64,000 nucleotides of DNA, taken from Istiophorus platypterus. Taxonomy: Eukaryota; Chordata; Actinopteri; Istiophoriformes; Istiophoridae. The position numbers were made by a program, and so were the translations under genes. Position 1 is the stretch's first letter. Every line of letters begins with the position of its first letter. The notes beneath the pieces were generated by a model. It was not told where the DNA came from and did not search any database. It saw only the letters and a program-made list of their open reading frames with translations. Shown here one piece after another: positions 1 to 13,500 of the stretch. The stretch covers positions 6,545,990 to 6,609,989 of the forward strand of contig CM029123.1 in the NCBI GenBank assembly GCA_016859345.1. Reading direction: 5' to 3'.

Positions 1-1340
1 ACAGTCCAGGGTTTGTTTACCTCTTATTTTCCTTCAGATACAATCTAAGCTCAGTTGACGTATACTAACCGAGAACAGGGCATTTTTGTCTGTCACAGGC
101 TTGTTAGACATTAGCCAGAGCAACAAAGGGAATTCACATCAACGGTTGGTGTTGGAGCACGACCATGAAAATGACGTAACACACTCAGACATGGCATTTG
201 TGTAACTACAGCAAAGAGCTGAGTCTGTTATGTTATGAGGAACACATCCAGATGTTTGAAAATAATTCACAGCTGTGTTATTTCTCTGGCCAGGACACAA
301 AGAGGCCTAATTTAAATTTACACTCAATTTGCATTAGATTACCCATTGGAGATTCTCTTGTGTATTCAGCTGACGAACACCCTCTAGTGTTAGTTCTGAA
401 TCAGAGGCAATGTATCATTTACTGTGGTGAGACCGCACAGGTTGTTGAACAATACCACAGGACCTTGTACCACCTGATTCAGGGTCAGTATAACAAGAGC
501 AGTATAATATAGAAGCACCATATCATTAGGTAGCAGAGATGGTAGTATGAACATTATTCAACACCCAAAAAGGTGTTTCACTGACATTTAAAAAAAAAAT
601 AATAATAATTTTATATGTATATATATTTTTTAAAAATTAATTAATTTTTTAAAAATCTTATCTATCATGATTTAGCTGGTCTTTTTTTTTTTTTGTTTAC
701 AAATCTTTTACAGTCTTGTTTGTTTTTAAAAATGGCACCATCTAAAGGCTTAGTCCGGTAAAGAACACCAGCTCTGTAAAAAGTGTTTTTTGGCTAAATA
801 TTAACTTAATGTGATGACAATTTGTATTGTCATGAGATGAAAAGTCATAATCATTATTTGCATTGTAGGTATGAGAACTATATAGTGGTGGTAGTATTCA
901 GATATGTTATTACAAATAAATGTCCTGCAATAAAAGTCATACTTAAGTTGAAGTACATAAATATTTGATGTAGAGTGTACTTTGTAATGCAATGTTCAGA
1001 GAAATGGCCCCTGTAATTGTTAAATTACTATTTATCAATACTTATTATAATGCATTACTGTTTAAGCAGGATTTTACTGTTATACTTTGTCAAGATAATT
1101 AAATCCATAATAAAGATTTATATTTAATACAGTTATCATGTTTTGCATGTAAAATCCTAATCTGTGAAGTAACTAGTAATTATAGCTTCACAATTTCCTT
1201 CTGAAATGTAGGAAAATCATAAAGTGAGATGAAATTGAAATAGTCAAGTTAAGTAACTGAGTACAAAAAATTAGAGTAAAAACTGAACTTTTAACGTCTT
1301 AAAAATGAGAGCAGTTAACATCACCACAGACAGAAAGAGT
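1..1340. other. intergenic sequence downstream of nhs
   Basis: AT-rich with A/T low-complexity tracts at 589-655 and a T run at 681-694. A 104-codon frame at 198-512 on plus begins at TTG, has no recognisable motif and no splice context, and is not called. A plus-strand AATAAA lies near 1109, but I see no plus-strand gene leading to it. Confidence 0.5.
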
Positions 1341-1344
1341 CATT

Positions 1345-3893
1345 TTCAAAGCAGTCACATTTATTGGTCTTCTTATACACATTTGCTAAGCAGCCTGTTG
1401 TGCTAGCAGTTGGCTTTGATAGGATTTACTATGGGATTTCCACAATGCTTACTAAAAAATAAATACAAGACAAAGTGTTCCACAGCTCAAAAATATACAA
1501 AGGTTTGAAATTAATGTAAACTTTGAAAACATTTTTTACATAAGAAACAATTCAACAACCTTTGTGACACTTCCAAAAGTTATTGTATTTACAATCTTTT
1601 GTACAGAAAAAAAAGAAAATACAAAGCTGATACCTACAGTATACTATTTAGAGGTTGATCTGAAATTAAATGTATCTAGTACCATAAGTTAAGCTGCAAT
1701 TCTTCTTTAGTATTGGTTTGTGTTTTTTTAAGAACGTTTGAGTCAAGTAAACGAGAAAAGAAAAACAGTTCAATGCCACTAACATGTACACGTTCTAGCC
1801 TTTGGCAGAAGCATCTACTCCACTCCTAAAGTGTACTCTGAGTGTGAATATTATTCAAAGGAAAGTCAAACAGCTCCATGTAAAGGTCTATAAATATCTC
1901 CAGGTAAAGCAAGAGACTAATGAAACTTCACAAACATCACTTTATCAGTGCAAAAAAAAAAAAAAGTTGGAATGAAGGTTCACAGACATAACCCATTGTG
2001 TACCCTGTTAAATGTAATTGCATTAGTATGGAGTATCATTATTAAGGCCTAAATTAGGTTGATATTTACAGTGTACCAATAGCGAAGAACAGTCTTCGAT
2101 ATGGTAACATGGCTACACAGAGTCGGCCACCTTTGCATAATGGTTGAGTTTCGTAACTGCGATAAACTGCACAGTTTACTTGTAAAATAATCGTGAATAC
2201 ATGGGACAAAAACAGCTTCAGAGTGCCAGGGTTATAGCTATAACCTCTCTTCTAGCTTATGACTGTTTATGCCATCCTCTAATGACATTTAATGAGTTGC
2301 TTTCCTATTTGTCTCTGCAACCAGTGTCTCAGATAAGATTTAAAAATTTGTCTCTTATACACAAAATACGCATCTGAATAAAATATGTGAAGAAATATCA
2401 GAAATTCATTGCATACTTTCATTAAAAGATTTTAGTTTTAGGTTATTTCATGGTGTAAAACCAAATTGTGTATGGAATGTATGGAAATTTTTCTGTGTGA
2501 GTTATAAAAATAAATATATTTAGATTGTTCAGACACAGAAAATATAAAAATTTATATTTTGATGGGGAATAAAATAGACCATCATCTGGTACAAAATAGC
2601 AGCAAATGCCACATCCCCATATGCAGAGTCTTCTTTTCATCGCGGACGATAAACTGGCTACAAATTTAACCCTACACTCTCCATGGAAACCACAAGAGTC
2701 TCACAAAAAACACTCAACTTCCTGACGCCCAAAGCTGATTTGTCACTCATTGTCTCTTGCTGAGTAAAATAAGGTATATTTGATCCTCCTGAACACTTTC
2801 CGTTTGCCCCTTTCAACAATTCGTAAACACACCAAGTCAGCGAACCAGAAATGACCATTATTATGTTTTTCTCCGTAAAACATATGACTTCCTTACTCTC
2901 TTACAGCTCTCCTGTTTCACCACCTCCAACTTTTTGATCACTTGTTCATCTCCCATGTTAACACCTGCTCTCCTCTTGTCTCCCGAGATTGTCAAGTTTG
3001 TGCTTGGCTCTGACATTTCTTGTCTCACCTCTAGTAACTCATGTTGTTGCATGAGAGTTTTAAAATCTTGTAATATTACGCTTTATATCTTTGATATCAT
3101 TTACTGTGTGCTTTTAAAAAGGACTGAGGAAAATATACTAACACATCACATCAAATAGTGTTTTCAATTTGAATAGATGCATTGAGGCATCAAATTGATT
3201 ATTTTCTTCAGCTGTTTCTCACACAGTGTTATTCTTGATGGGGGTATCATGATAATTTTGGTGTAACTTGCTAGAGGAAATGTACAATTTGTGTGTCTAA
3301 TTGCATAGGTATTCATAGAATACATACAGTTAACACAATATACAGTATTTGTGTATTTTCCACAAGATATTGATTAAAAAAACTCTCGATTTCAGAGTGT
3401 TTTTTTCAGCAGAACAGCTAAGATTAAACGTTAATATATTAGGGCTGGGGGGGGCAGTTCGGTTTCATATATGGCTTTCGGCAATGTACTGTACACTAAC
3501 CAAATAATATGTTGAATATATTTGAGTTGGAATAATGTTTTGCCTATAATTTATATTAATAAATCATATTTTTCTATAAAATGCAGGTGCTAAATAACCT
3601 GGTTCCCCGGGTTCATCTTCTAACTATCCATTTCATGCTTTGTGATTTGTAGAAATATTGTATGCATAATACAATTTTGAACACAGGCAAACTTGTCTGA
3701 AGTATCCAAAGGAATTTTTTTTCTTAATTTTTTAACAGAATTTTTTTCTAATTATCTTTGTACCAAATTAACCTCATCAATGCTCCTATCCTCACTATAT
3801 CTCATATATATATTGAACCTCAAGCTGGTTGACCTGTTTTATCGGTGAACTAACAAAATAAGTCTGTACCTTTCGACACTTCCACCCTCTTTT
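1345..3893 (-). other. nhs: nhs 3' untranslated region (about 2.5 kb)
   Basis: Runs from the TAG stop to the first convincing poly(A) signal. It is AT-rich with T/A runs and no sustained open frame; the short frames at 2443-3158 look accidental. Human NHS also has a multi-kilobase 3' UTR. No splice signals or conserved coding motifs seen. The true end could differ if an earlier, non-canonical signal is used. Confidence 0.55.
1360..1365 (-). promoter_or_regulatory. nhs: probable nhs poly(A) signal (AATAAA)
   Basis: AATAAA on the minus strand in the context ACCAATAAATGTGACTGC, followed about 30 nt later by a T/GT-rich element (TCTTTCTGTCTGTGGTGATG). This is the canonical signal plus downstream-element arrangement, placing cleavage around 1340-1348. 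Confidence 0.6.
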
Positions 3894-4524
3894 CTACGTG
3901 GAGCCCTGTGACGAGCGGTCATCGTGAGGGCTTCCGTCTGAGTTCTCTGTCTCGCCCTCAGAAATGGCCTGCATGGGAGCTGAGTACAGTCTGCTGCGCA
4001 TGCCGTAGCGGCTGCTGTTGGCAGGCGGCGGAATTCTGGAGCGGCCCTGCCTGGAGGAAGCAGATGTGGGGAAGGATTTCGGGGAGAAGCACTCAGTATT
4101 AGCTTTGGGGTAGGGGCTGGAGAGCTGCTCTGGTCCTGAATTATGCTGCTGTTGTTGCAGAGGGGAGGCGAGCTCCTCGAGCTGTCTGGGCGACTCCGTC
4201 AGGGAGTCTCCGGGAGATTTAGGAGCGATAGGACTCTTGAGGATCTCTGTAGCTGACATGCGGTAACTGGAGTCCGAGCGGCTGCCTTTTTTAAGCAGCA
4301 GCAGTTTGAACTCCTCGTTGGAGGTGCTGGACTTCTTTGCATTCCTGTAAATGGGCCCGGGGACTCTCTGCAGGCCTGGTGGGGTAACAGCAGAGGGGGG
4401 TGACACCAGTGACACCGGGGAGCTCGTAGTGCTACTGGGTGGTGTGTTCCCTGATGCACCACTGAGGCGGTTCCTCACACCCAAATCTGCGGAGTCCTTC
4501 CTACCCAACACTTTCCTTTTGGAC
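3894..4524 (-). CDS. nhs: nhs exon 8: terminal coding exon
   Basis: 631 nt including the TAG stop; residues 1283-1491. The acceptor is TTCTCAG before GTCCAAAAGG. It encodes SKRKVLGRKDSADLGVRNR, a Ser/Thr/Pro linker, YRNAKKSSTSNEEFKLLLL, KKGSRSDSSYRMSATEILKS, RSRIPPPANSSRYGMRSR and a C-terminus ending ISEGETENSDGSPHDDRSSQ. These blocks match NHS rather than the NHSL1 C-terminus, which continues further. A CAG/CTG-rich patch at 4141-4157 gives a short polyglutamine run (QQQQ) absent from the human protein. Confidence 0.96.
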
Positions 4525-7500
4525 CTGAGAACGTAGAAGCGCACAATCTCTGTACATGTACGAAAACACAAACACAAAGAACGTGCTATTCAGGATACTC
4601 ACCTGTGTATCATAGCAAACAGATCCTCAGTGGTGCGAGTTTTGGTGGGTGACAGAAACACGCTGTCATCTGCTGGTCTTGACTCATCACTCAGCAGGGA
4701 CACTACGCTGTCATTCGCAGTAGAGTCTGCAAACACAAATCAGTCGACATTTGACCGTGCTGCATAATCAGTGTATTCCACACAAAACTTTTTCAGCATG
4801 TGACCCCTTATGAAGAGACAACTTTTCAGTATATTCATCTCTGATTGATTCTTTTTTTTTTTTGTTTTGGTTCCAATTTTTTAATCTATAAAATTTGTTC
4901 AATACTCAGATATTTAAGTTAAAGAGAACAGCAAATTCTCATAATTGAGAAGATAAAACTGTGTATTTTCACATTGTAACTCAATAAATTATATAAACAA
5001 ATAGCCTATTCTCAGGGTTCTTTTTAAATTAAATTTTTTTCCATGTCCACAGCCAATTAATCAGTTTATTATCAAAAATAAAAAATGTTACAGCTCCTCA
5101 CACACTGTATCATACTTTATATCCATGAGTTACAAATTGTTGAAAGAGTGAGTGTTTAATTTAAAATATTTTATCAGTCTACAGTTGTACTATCGAGGAA
5201 AATGCAGGGAAATATCAGCGAAACAGCAGTTTGAAAAAAATATACATTTTGTGTAGAAGCAATTTATAGATTGTTTTCTTTTTTCCTCTCCTGTTAATCA
5301 TAATGCCTCTCAGATTATATTGTGACCCGTGGGTTCTCAATCACAGGCAGGGAAAAATTCTCAAAAAGTTCTACAAAATTTACAAAATCTGCACTCCAGG
5401 GGACACTGGCCTCCACTGTACATGACAATAAAGGTTAAAATTGATAACAAATATAACATGCATCAGACTAAGAAAATACCTTTGCTGAAGGAATCCTCTG
5501 TCTCCAGCGTGGAGTCCTCCATGCCGTCCTGAGAGGCACTTCCGGCTGAAATAGCTGATGTCTCATATTCGTCTTCTTTGCAGCTTTCATTACTGACCGG
5601 ACTCACTTGCAACAACTCTGACTGATCCTCAGTAGCAGGCACTTTATCAAGAATGTCGGATGTCTGGGGTGAACTGTGCAGGACCGAGGGAGTAGGACAC
5701 GTTTCAGGTGGCTCAGCTCTTTGCTGTTGTAAAGGCTCTGACTGCGAGCTGTCGGGCGTTTCTACGGACTCTCTGCTCGCCTCTCCTCCTTCCTCACTGG
5801 TGGTCGTCTCGCAGATGTCCGCCGCTGGTTCCGACTGCAGTCTGTGTGCTCTGACGCTCTCTAAAGGAGACCCTCTGTCCTGCTTGGTCCTCATCTCGCT
5901 CTCACATGCTACTTGTCCACACGCGAGCTCTTCATTTGAGGTAAACGCTGATTCACACGACTCCTTCGAGGATGTGTGATGAGGAGGTGAGTTGTATAAC
6001 AGTGGACTCTTGAGCTCTAATGATTTACTATTTGAAAATGTACTTTTTAGGTTCACTGTGGGACATTTGTGTTTGGAATTTGTTCTGTCTTCCTGACTTC
6101 CTTCAGTTTCTTTACTGATGGATCGGAGCTGTACTGAGTGTAGCACTGTAGGTGTAATGGCCATAGGGTGGCCATTAAACACTTCTGAGTTAGTGGGTGC
6201 TGCAGCTTTTGCTAACACTGCAGCTTTCTGTTTGTTTTGGTGAAGGATTTGAATCTGGCCTCTGTAAGCCGAGGGCTTGTTGACACTATGAAGGGCACTT
6301 AGGTCCAGGTGGGGAGAAGGGATTATTGGCAGCTCTAGCTCTCTCTTTGAGGTGGCTCCATCCCTGCAGGGCAGCGACTGCAGAGACAGCGATGAGAGAG
6401 ACGACTTCCTCTCTGGAACTTTGGGCTTCCTCTTGCCGCTGGATGGTGACAACGGTCCAGGAAAGAAGGCGGAGGGGAATGAGGAGGTTGGGGTTTCTGA
6501 CTGACTGGAGTAGCCGCTGGATGGGCTGGCCAGGCCCGCCAGCTTCTCTGGAGACGTTAGCTTAAACTCTCCCTCCCCTGATGGGAGTGAGGGCGTGGTG
6601 GCTCTGGAGCCAGACTGCGACGTCTGGGACTCCGAGCTTTCTTGCGACTTGATGCATTCGATAACAGTCGTACCTGTAGCTGTGCTGGAGTTTGACAAAG
6701 ATCGGTAAGGATCGCTGGATTTTAAGTCGTTCAGCAGCCATAGATCTGCATAATCTGACTGTACAACTCCCTCATCCTTAAATGAATGTGCATCTGTAGA
6801 GCTAAAAACACCTAAGTCAGGTAGATCAGCTGAGCCCTCCACCCCCCAGACCACAAGGGGCTCTCTGCCGAGTGAAGAGTTTTCTATAAGACCTGGAGAG
6901 CCAGACAAAATCAGCTGCAGTTTCCTCTCCCTGGAAGACAGTGGAGGTTGCTGCCCACATGTAATCTTTGGTTCTCTCTTTTCAGGGATGTTCCCCTCAC
7001 TGCATATTTTCCTTAAGGATGAACTCCTCTTAGGCGGAGACGGCTTCACCTTTGGTTTTCTTAAAGAGAGGCAGCGTCTCCCCAGAGTCATGTGACCACT
7101 TAAGTCAGACAGGCAACAATCAGGGCCCGAGGCTGCATAGTTATAAGTGAAGCTTTTGCTACCTTTCAGACCACAGTCAAAGTGCATGGAGGTGTAATAC
7201 CCTTCAGTGTCTACAGAGTAGTGTGACACGGTGTCTGCCTTCTCTGACAGCGGTTTGTCGGAGTAGCTGCTCTCACAGGTGGCCATGCTGGTGAAGCTAG
7301 GGCAGCCCAGGCTGCTCTCAGCTTCTCTGCTCGGCTCAGGGCTGAAGTCCTGTGGACGTGGAGGCTCCGGGTGGGGGTAACTCCACTCCGGCTCGATCGG
7401 AGTGCTGACCCCTGCTTCCTCTAATATGTCCATAGCTGTGGAGGAGAAGGAGCCTGCCCGCTGGGTCCTAAGACCCTGATAGTGGTCCAGCATGAAGCTG

Positions 7501-10500
7501 GTGTGGTCATCGTTGGCGTGAGTGGTAGCATTTAGGGAGAGCTCAGAGTCACAGTGCGAGGAGCCGGTCAGTGGTGGGGAAGCTGCAGGGGGGATTGTTT
7601 CTGAGGTCTGTGAGGGGCAGGTGGAGCTGCTTCCGCTCCAATTGCCGCTAGAAGACTGGTGGTCCTCCTTATGGTCCATCTGGCCACCCAGCACCCCTGC
7701 AGCTGAGACAGAGTGGACAGGGCTACTAAAGGTGTCTGAGCTGGATGAGATCTCGCAGCTGCCCATGTCGGCCTTTCTGGGCAGCTGGGATCTAGTCCGC
7801 TCCATCCAGCTGCGCTCTGGTCTCTCTGAGAGCTGCTTATACTTCAGGCCCAACTGGTGTTTAGACATGGCCTGGTCATCTGTGCTCTCTTCCTCATCCT
7901 TCAGAATCAACTCCCCGGGTCCAGGCAGGAAGTCCTCAGTGTCAAAGGGGGAGAGCTCCTCCTCGTCATCGCTGTCATTATGCCCGTTGTCCATCATCCG
8001 GCCCCCGTCACGGGGCAGACTCCTGGAGCGCAGCCGTGAGCCCACAGAGGAAGCAAACATGGCGTCAGCGCTGTCCGGCAACGAGGAGATGTTGCCCGCA
8101 GAGTGAGAGAGGGAGACCGAGACTCCCTGGACCCTCTGGGCCCTGATCCTCCTCCTAGATGGTGCCCCTGAGATCAGAAAGTCTTCTGTCTGGCAACCTG
8201 AGTCTCGGGTGCCGAGATGACTGGCCAGCTCCTCATTGGAGGGTGTGATATCAGGGCTAGTATGAACTATCACTGTCCGCTCTCTGGAGCCTGGAGAGTC
8301 ATCGGAGTCTGGGATCAGAAAGGGCACAAGGATGAAAAGCATTAGGAAACGTAATTCAACTCTAGATACAACCATAGATTAAAACTGAGAAGAGCATACA
8401 CTTTGATTTTTATACACGAAAATCCTTATCTTCCTTATCCCTTCATTTCCTGTTATTTCTACTCTTGTCTAATGAAATGCCTGAAAATACCTTGAATAAG
8501 AACAAAGTTGTTGACTGGTTGATGTCGTATCTATGTTGGTATATCATTTAGTTGGTCTTTCAGTTTTTCTTCTACGATATACTGATGTGGTTTAGATTTT
8601 GAAACATAATGGCTCTGAATTACTTTGTATTACTCGCCGCCATTTCTTCTTTACAACGAAAGCCTGCCATTACTTGTGATTAACACTGAACCGTTAGTGT
8701 CGGACATTACAGTAAAGTAACGTAAACATTATTTAATAATAATGAAGTTACATACCTAAGTCTTGCTGCACCTGTCTGGGAATGCCAGCCACAGTCCTCC
8801 GTCTCCTCAGCTTCCTCCTCCTCTGAAGCACAGACTGCGAGTGAACGAGCGAGCAGCGCACACTAGCATCTCTGTCAAAGCCAACCCCTGCAATGGAGAC
8901 AGGACATCTGAGGAATCTTTGTTTAGTTGCAACTGCAACGATTCCTTCTTTAATTCTCAAGCCGTCTCGGAAAAAATAAAAGCTACACTCTGCTGAACTG
9001 AGCCAACATAGACAGGAAAGCTACCTGAGGTTTACTACCCAAAGGTTAAGTCCTGTTGTGAAGGTTTCTGTGTGTGTTTTATTGAGTTTCTTCTTGTTTT
9101 CCTGCCTCTCCCTCACCATACGTTATGACTATCATGTGATAGCAGGTCAGGCCTTTCAGCACCATAGCAATTGCTGGACTTTGCTTACAATGTGCATTTT
9201 TCATCCTCAACTGTCTCTGACTCAGCCAGCGTTGGCGGATAACTCCTCCTTTTGAGTCGATGCGAGCACGAGTAAATAACATGGGGCAGGCCTTTTCAAC
9301 AATTTGGACAGAACTAATTGGCATTCATGTCACAGCAACTTCTCTCTTTGCAACTGCAGGCACAAAGCATCAACGCATGAGAAAGAAAGTTAACGGGGCC
9401 CAAAGCATGACTTGCACATTGACAGACTCTGTAGCAAAATCGTTGACTCTGATAATATTGACATTTCATTATTAACTGCAGAATTTCCAAATTTCTTGGA
9501 AAAATTAAAATTTTTCCACTTTCCTCTGCATTTTTCATGATGCAGGGAAAGTAAACGCTACGCAATGATTGTTAATGTTAATGAGGAGTGCTAACAAAGT
9601 GCTAAACAGTGGGTGTCTATTAGCTTCTGTTAGCTTCATGCAGCTCCCCCATATGATAACACTGACATATACTGTATATTAAACAACAGTAAATGTTAAA
9701 GGAACAGTGGAATAGTTTGGGGAAATATTCATATTTACTATCTCCCTGACTTGACCAGCAAGGACATGGTTAGCTTATCTTAGCATAAAGAATGGAAATG
9801 GGGGGAAACAGATAGCTGGCTCTGTCAAAAATGTTCAAAATACACCTACCAGCACCTCTAACTCTCACTAATAAACATGTTATGCCTTGTCTGTTAAATC
9901 TGCAGAAAAAATTAAGATATAACATTTATTAAATGCACAATTTGTGGTTAGCAAATCAGTGTATTTCCCAAAAATGTTGAACTTCTCCTGAGAGAATGGG
10001 TATGAAATAGATTACAAAAGCTAGCTTTGCTGAGTGAGGGCTGACAAAGAAGTCTGGGATGGCTGCGCCACAGCACAGTCCTTTCACAATAAACAGATTC
10101 AGACATAAAACATTGAATGCTTTAAATTTACCGGTCACATTAATGGGGATGACACATGAGTTGATGACTTGGGAATTGCTTTTCATTCTTTCTTCTGGGG
10201 TGGGTAGCGGCAGGGCTTTAGACCAGTTAGTCTGCTTGTCCAGGGTGGAAGGGATGTTAGGGATGGGAAACTTAGACCGGTGACCTAGAGCCACCCCGTC
10301 AGTGTCAGGGTCAGAGGGCGCAGCCTGCAAAAGATGAATATTTGCATTGTTATGAGGTTAAGTTTAGGTGGCACTGTGTGAGAAATGGTAGAACAGAGTT
10401 AAAAACAAACAAAAAAAAAGATCAAACTCAGCTTCAGCGAGGGAATTGTGTAGAGTGCAGTGATTAAATTCAGTGATTGCACTAGTACCGTCAAAAAGTG

Positions 10501-13500
10501 TTTATCTGGGAAAGAGCTGAAGGCCAGATGTGGAGATTAGTTTCTTATTAATCTGCAGCAAAGACTGCTGACTGTCTGAGCAGAGGTAAATCAATAAACA
10601 TGCCCCTTCAGCAGCTGAGTTTCATGTTGGAGTGCAGAGAACTTATTAAGTAATGGAAATAAAAAGCAGGCTTCAGAGAGATGAAAGCAACAAAAAAAAA
10701 TCATTCAAAGAATGTTCTCAGTAGGTTTCATGCAAATTTTTACAAAACAGAAATTCAGAGTTTAAAACATGTTAAAATCAGAACAAACATTTAACAGCGC
10801 TGACTGACTGTATCCAAGCTTTCACAAATGTCAGACCAATAAGAGGTTTCGTACTAACTATACAGCACAAGTTGCTTTGTGAGAAAGAGACGTTTCCTTC
10901 ACTCAACAACTTCTGCACATGACAGAAATGTTGCACACAGTGTAAACAGTCATTTCCAGTCACAACGTGCTACTTTGGAAACTCTTAGCTCATGCTCCGA
11001 CAATCTGTGGCACCTATGCGAGTCTCCTGCATAATAACGAGTCTCCGGAAATATTTGAGAGGAAATACTTCACAGCAGCATTCCTCTGAGCTTCAGTATC
11101 AATCACTCCACAGTCCTCCCCATGGACTACTCCTCAACTCCACATCCTTTTTCCATGGGCCAGCTCAGACTCTCAAACTTAAATACAGAAGGTCCCCTAT
11201 AACTTAGAGCTCTATGCTAAATGAATCAAGTCTATTAAATTCTTACCTTGAGATTCCTACAGAGAGGCACATGTGAAACTGGGAATGATTCTCAGGCTCA
11301 ACTGGTTCCCACCTCCGCACCCTGACAACCTCCCACCCCCATTTAAAGCCAGCTCTCGAGCCTTTGTGCTCTCTGTTCCCAGCAGACCAATGAGACCCTG
11401 ACAAAACCCCGTCCACAATAGAAACCCGTTTCCTTGGAAACTTCACCCAACTAGTAGAAAAAAAAGAAATCAAAGGGAGACCATTTAGAGCTGATTTGTT
11501 TAGAGACAGAAAGGCACTTTTAGGAGTGTTTTAAGAGGAAGGATAAGCGAGGCGAAGGAGTGAAAGAAAGACGGTGACAGACAGGGAGGCAGAGTGGACA
11601 CATACAGCACTAGAGGGAAAAAAAAAGGAGTGGCAGTGTTTGGTGTTTGCCCCCGTCCACGGGCTCATTTCTTTCTCACAGCGGGCATCAAATACGATAT
11701 ATCTGGTGAGCACGGAGAGGGAGAAACATGAGGCTGACAGCTCTTTCAGGGATGGGTGCACTGGGGAAACCGCACTACAGAGGAATCATGGGTAATCACA
11801 GCGCGAGCTTCGAGAAGTCGACCCTATCATTAAAGAAACCCCGGCTGCTTGGCGGCTGTGACTGTGGCCCTCACACACACATTCCTCACATACTGCAAGC
11901 TCAAAGCCTGGCCTCTCACACAAACCCCAACAACAACTGTCTGACTACGTCAATGTATGACGTGTTATCATGGACCAAACTTTAAGACGGTGCTCAAGTT
12001 CACGTTCAAGGCAAACTGCTGCCCCCATTTTACAAACTGGGTGGAGCAGGACGCCACCACTGCCAGAGAAAAGCAGCATTCAGTGGGCATGCATTACAAA
12101 GAAAAGATTCGTTATGTGAATTAGAAGGAGTCAAACAAACAAGAAGAGGTCAGGAGTTGTGAAATACAGTGTTAGAGGGAGCACATAGGAGCCAGCAGCA
12201 GGGAGGCCGGGAAGAGGAGACCAATACCTTTCTGCTCCAGGGAGAGAAGTGGCAACATTCGGTAGGGGAGGAGGAGCGGGTGGATTCAAACTGAATAACA
12301 GGGCAAAAACAAAACAAATGGACAACAGAAACACATGACAGAAATGAACATGGAGGTATTCGACATGAACATATACGTCCACAAAACAGAAAACAACACA
12401 CAGGTAAACTTGGTGAGCAGGAGGAGCAGGTGGACTGTGAAATCATTCTGAGGCATGGCAGGTTGATGATTTTGGGGGGGGGGGGGGGACTTCCTTTGCG
12501 ATTGATAATACATTCATAGAAATCAAGGGCCATCGGGTGAAATTAAAACAACTGTGCTCTGCACAGATAACATGAAACACAAAAGAGCCACAGTCCACTT
12601 TCCTCTTTACCTGCGTTTGTGCTAACCATGTTGTTGCATTTCTGAAATTTCTCTCTGGCTGCTTGTGGGGGAGAAATGCAAATTTGCCTTCAAAAAAGTA
12701 CATGAAACATCCGTGCACAGTAAGTATGTAATTTATCTTCTTCAAAAGAAAGGAAATGAACACTTATAAAACAAAAATGCATTCATATCATCTAAATATT
12801 CAAAGTTCTCAATATTTAACAGGTGATTACAATGACATACTTTACAGGCAAAACAGAAACAGAATCAAAGAAGAAACTGCGTGAAGTGATGTTATATAAT
12901 TTAATATGGTCACAAATAAGATGATTCATTTTGACCTTTGATCTTAGCTAATGTTAGCTGTATTCACCTGCTCCCTGAAGTCCTAAAATCAAATTAAAAT
13001 GTACAAAATCAAGTAGAAAAGCTGACAGGATCTAGTGTCAGTCATCTCACCGTTGTCAAATTTGTGCCCCCCTTCTCTGGACCCTGTGTGATGTGAGGGG
13101 AGGGGTGCATGGGCATCAGAGGCATGGCTGAAATCGCGATGGTCACTCTCCGCTCCCTGCTGCCTAATCGTCTCCTCTGGTGAACTGCAACGTAGACTCA
13201 TGTAAAACACTGAAGACATTCTGTGTGTAACTTCATCATGTACTGTCACACTTATACATACAATCTAGAGGGAAAGGGGGAAGATGAAAGGTATCAAATA
13301 TCTGTGTAAACTGCAGGTTCGCATTTTTTAAAGTCGATCTTCAAACAATATCCCCATTGACAGGAGCATCAATCATAGTGAACAGTAACTCTTTAGTGTA
13401 CTCAGAGGAAACCATCAAGGAAACCCAGTGCAGAAATCAATACGATACAAAGACAACAGGCCTGCTATGAATGCTGCATTTGACTGAACATTAAATGTCA

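Noticed and set aside
198..512. 104-codon plus-strand frame near the left edge
   Set aside because: Begins at a TTG codon, shows no recognisable domain, no splice sites and no supporting neighbour. I cannot exclude a piece of an unknown exon.
3445..3480. agggctggggggggcagttcgg stretch as a mobile-element end
   Set aside because: Too short, and no opposite terminus found in the nhs 3' UTR.
7522..8106. 194-codon open frame on plus
   Set aside because: Antisense shadow of nhs exon 6; the minus frame carries the conserved protein.
12131..12763. Candidate extra nhs exon between exons 3 and 4
   Set aside because: The frames lack an acceptor-donor pair in phase 0, and exon 3 to exon 4 already joins in frame.
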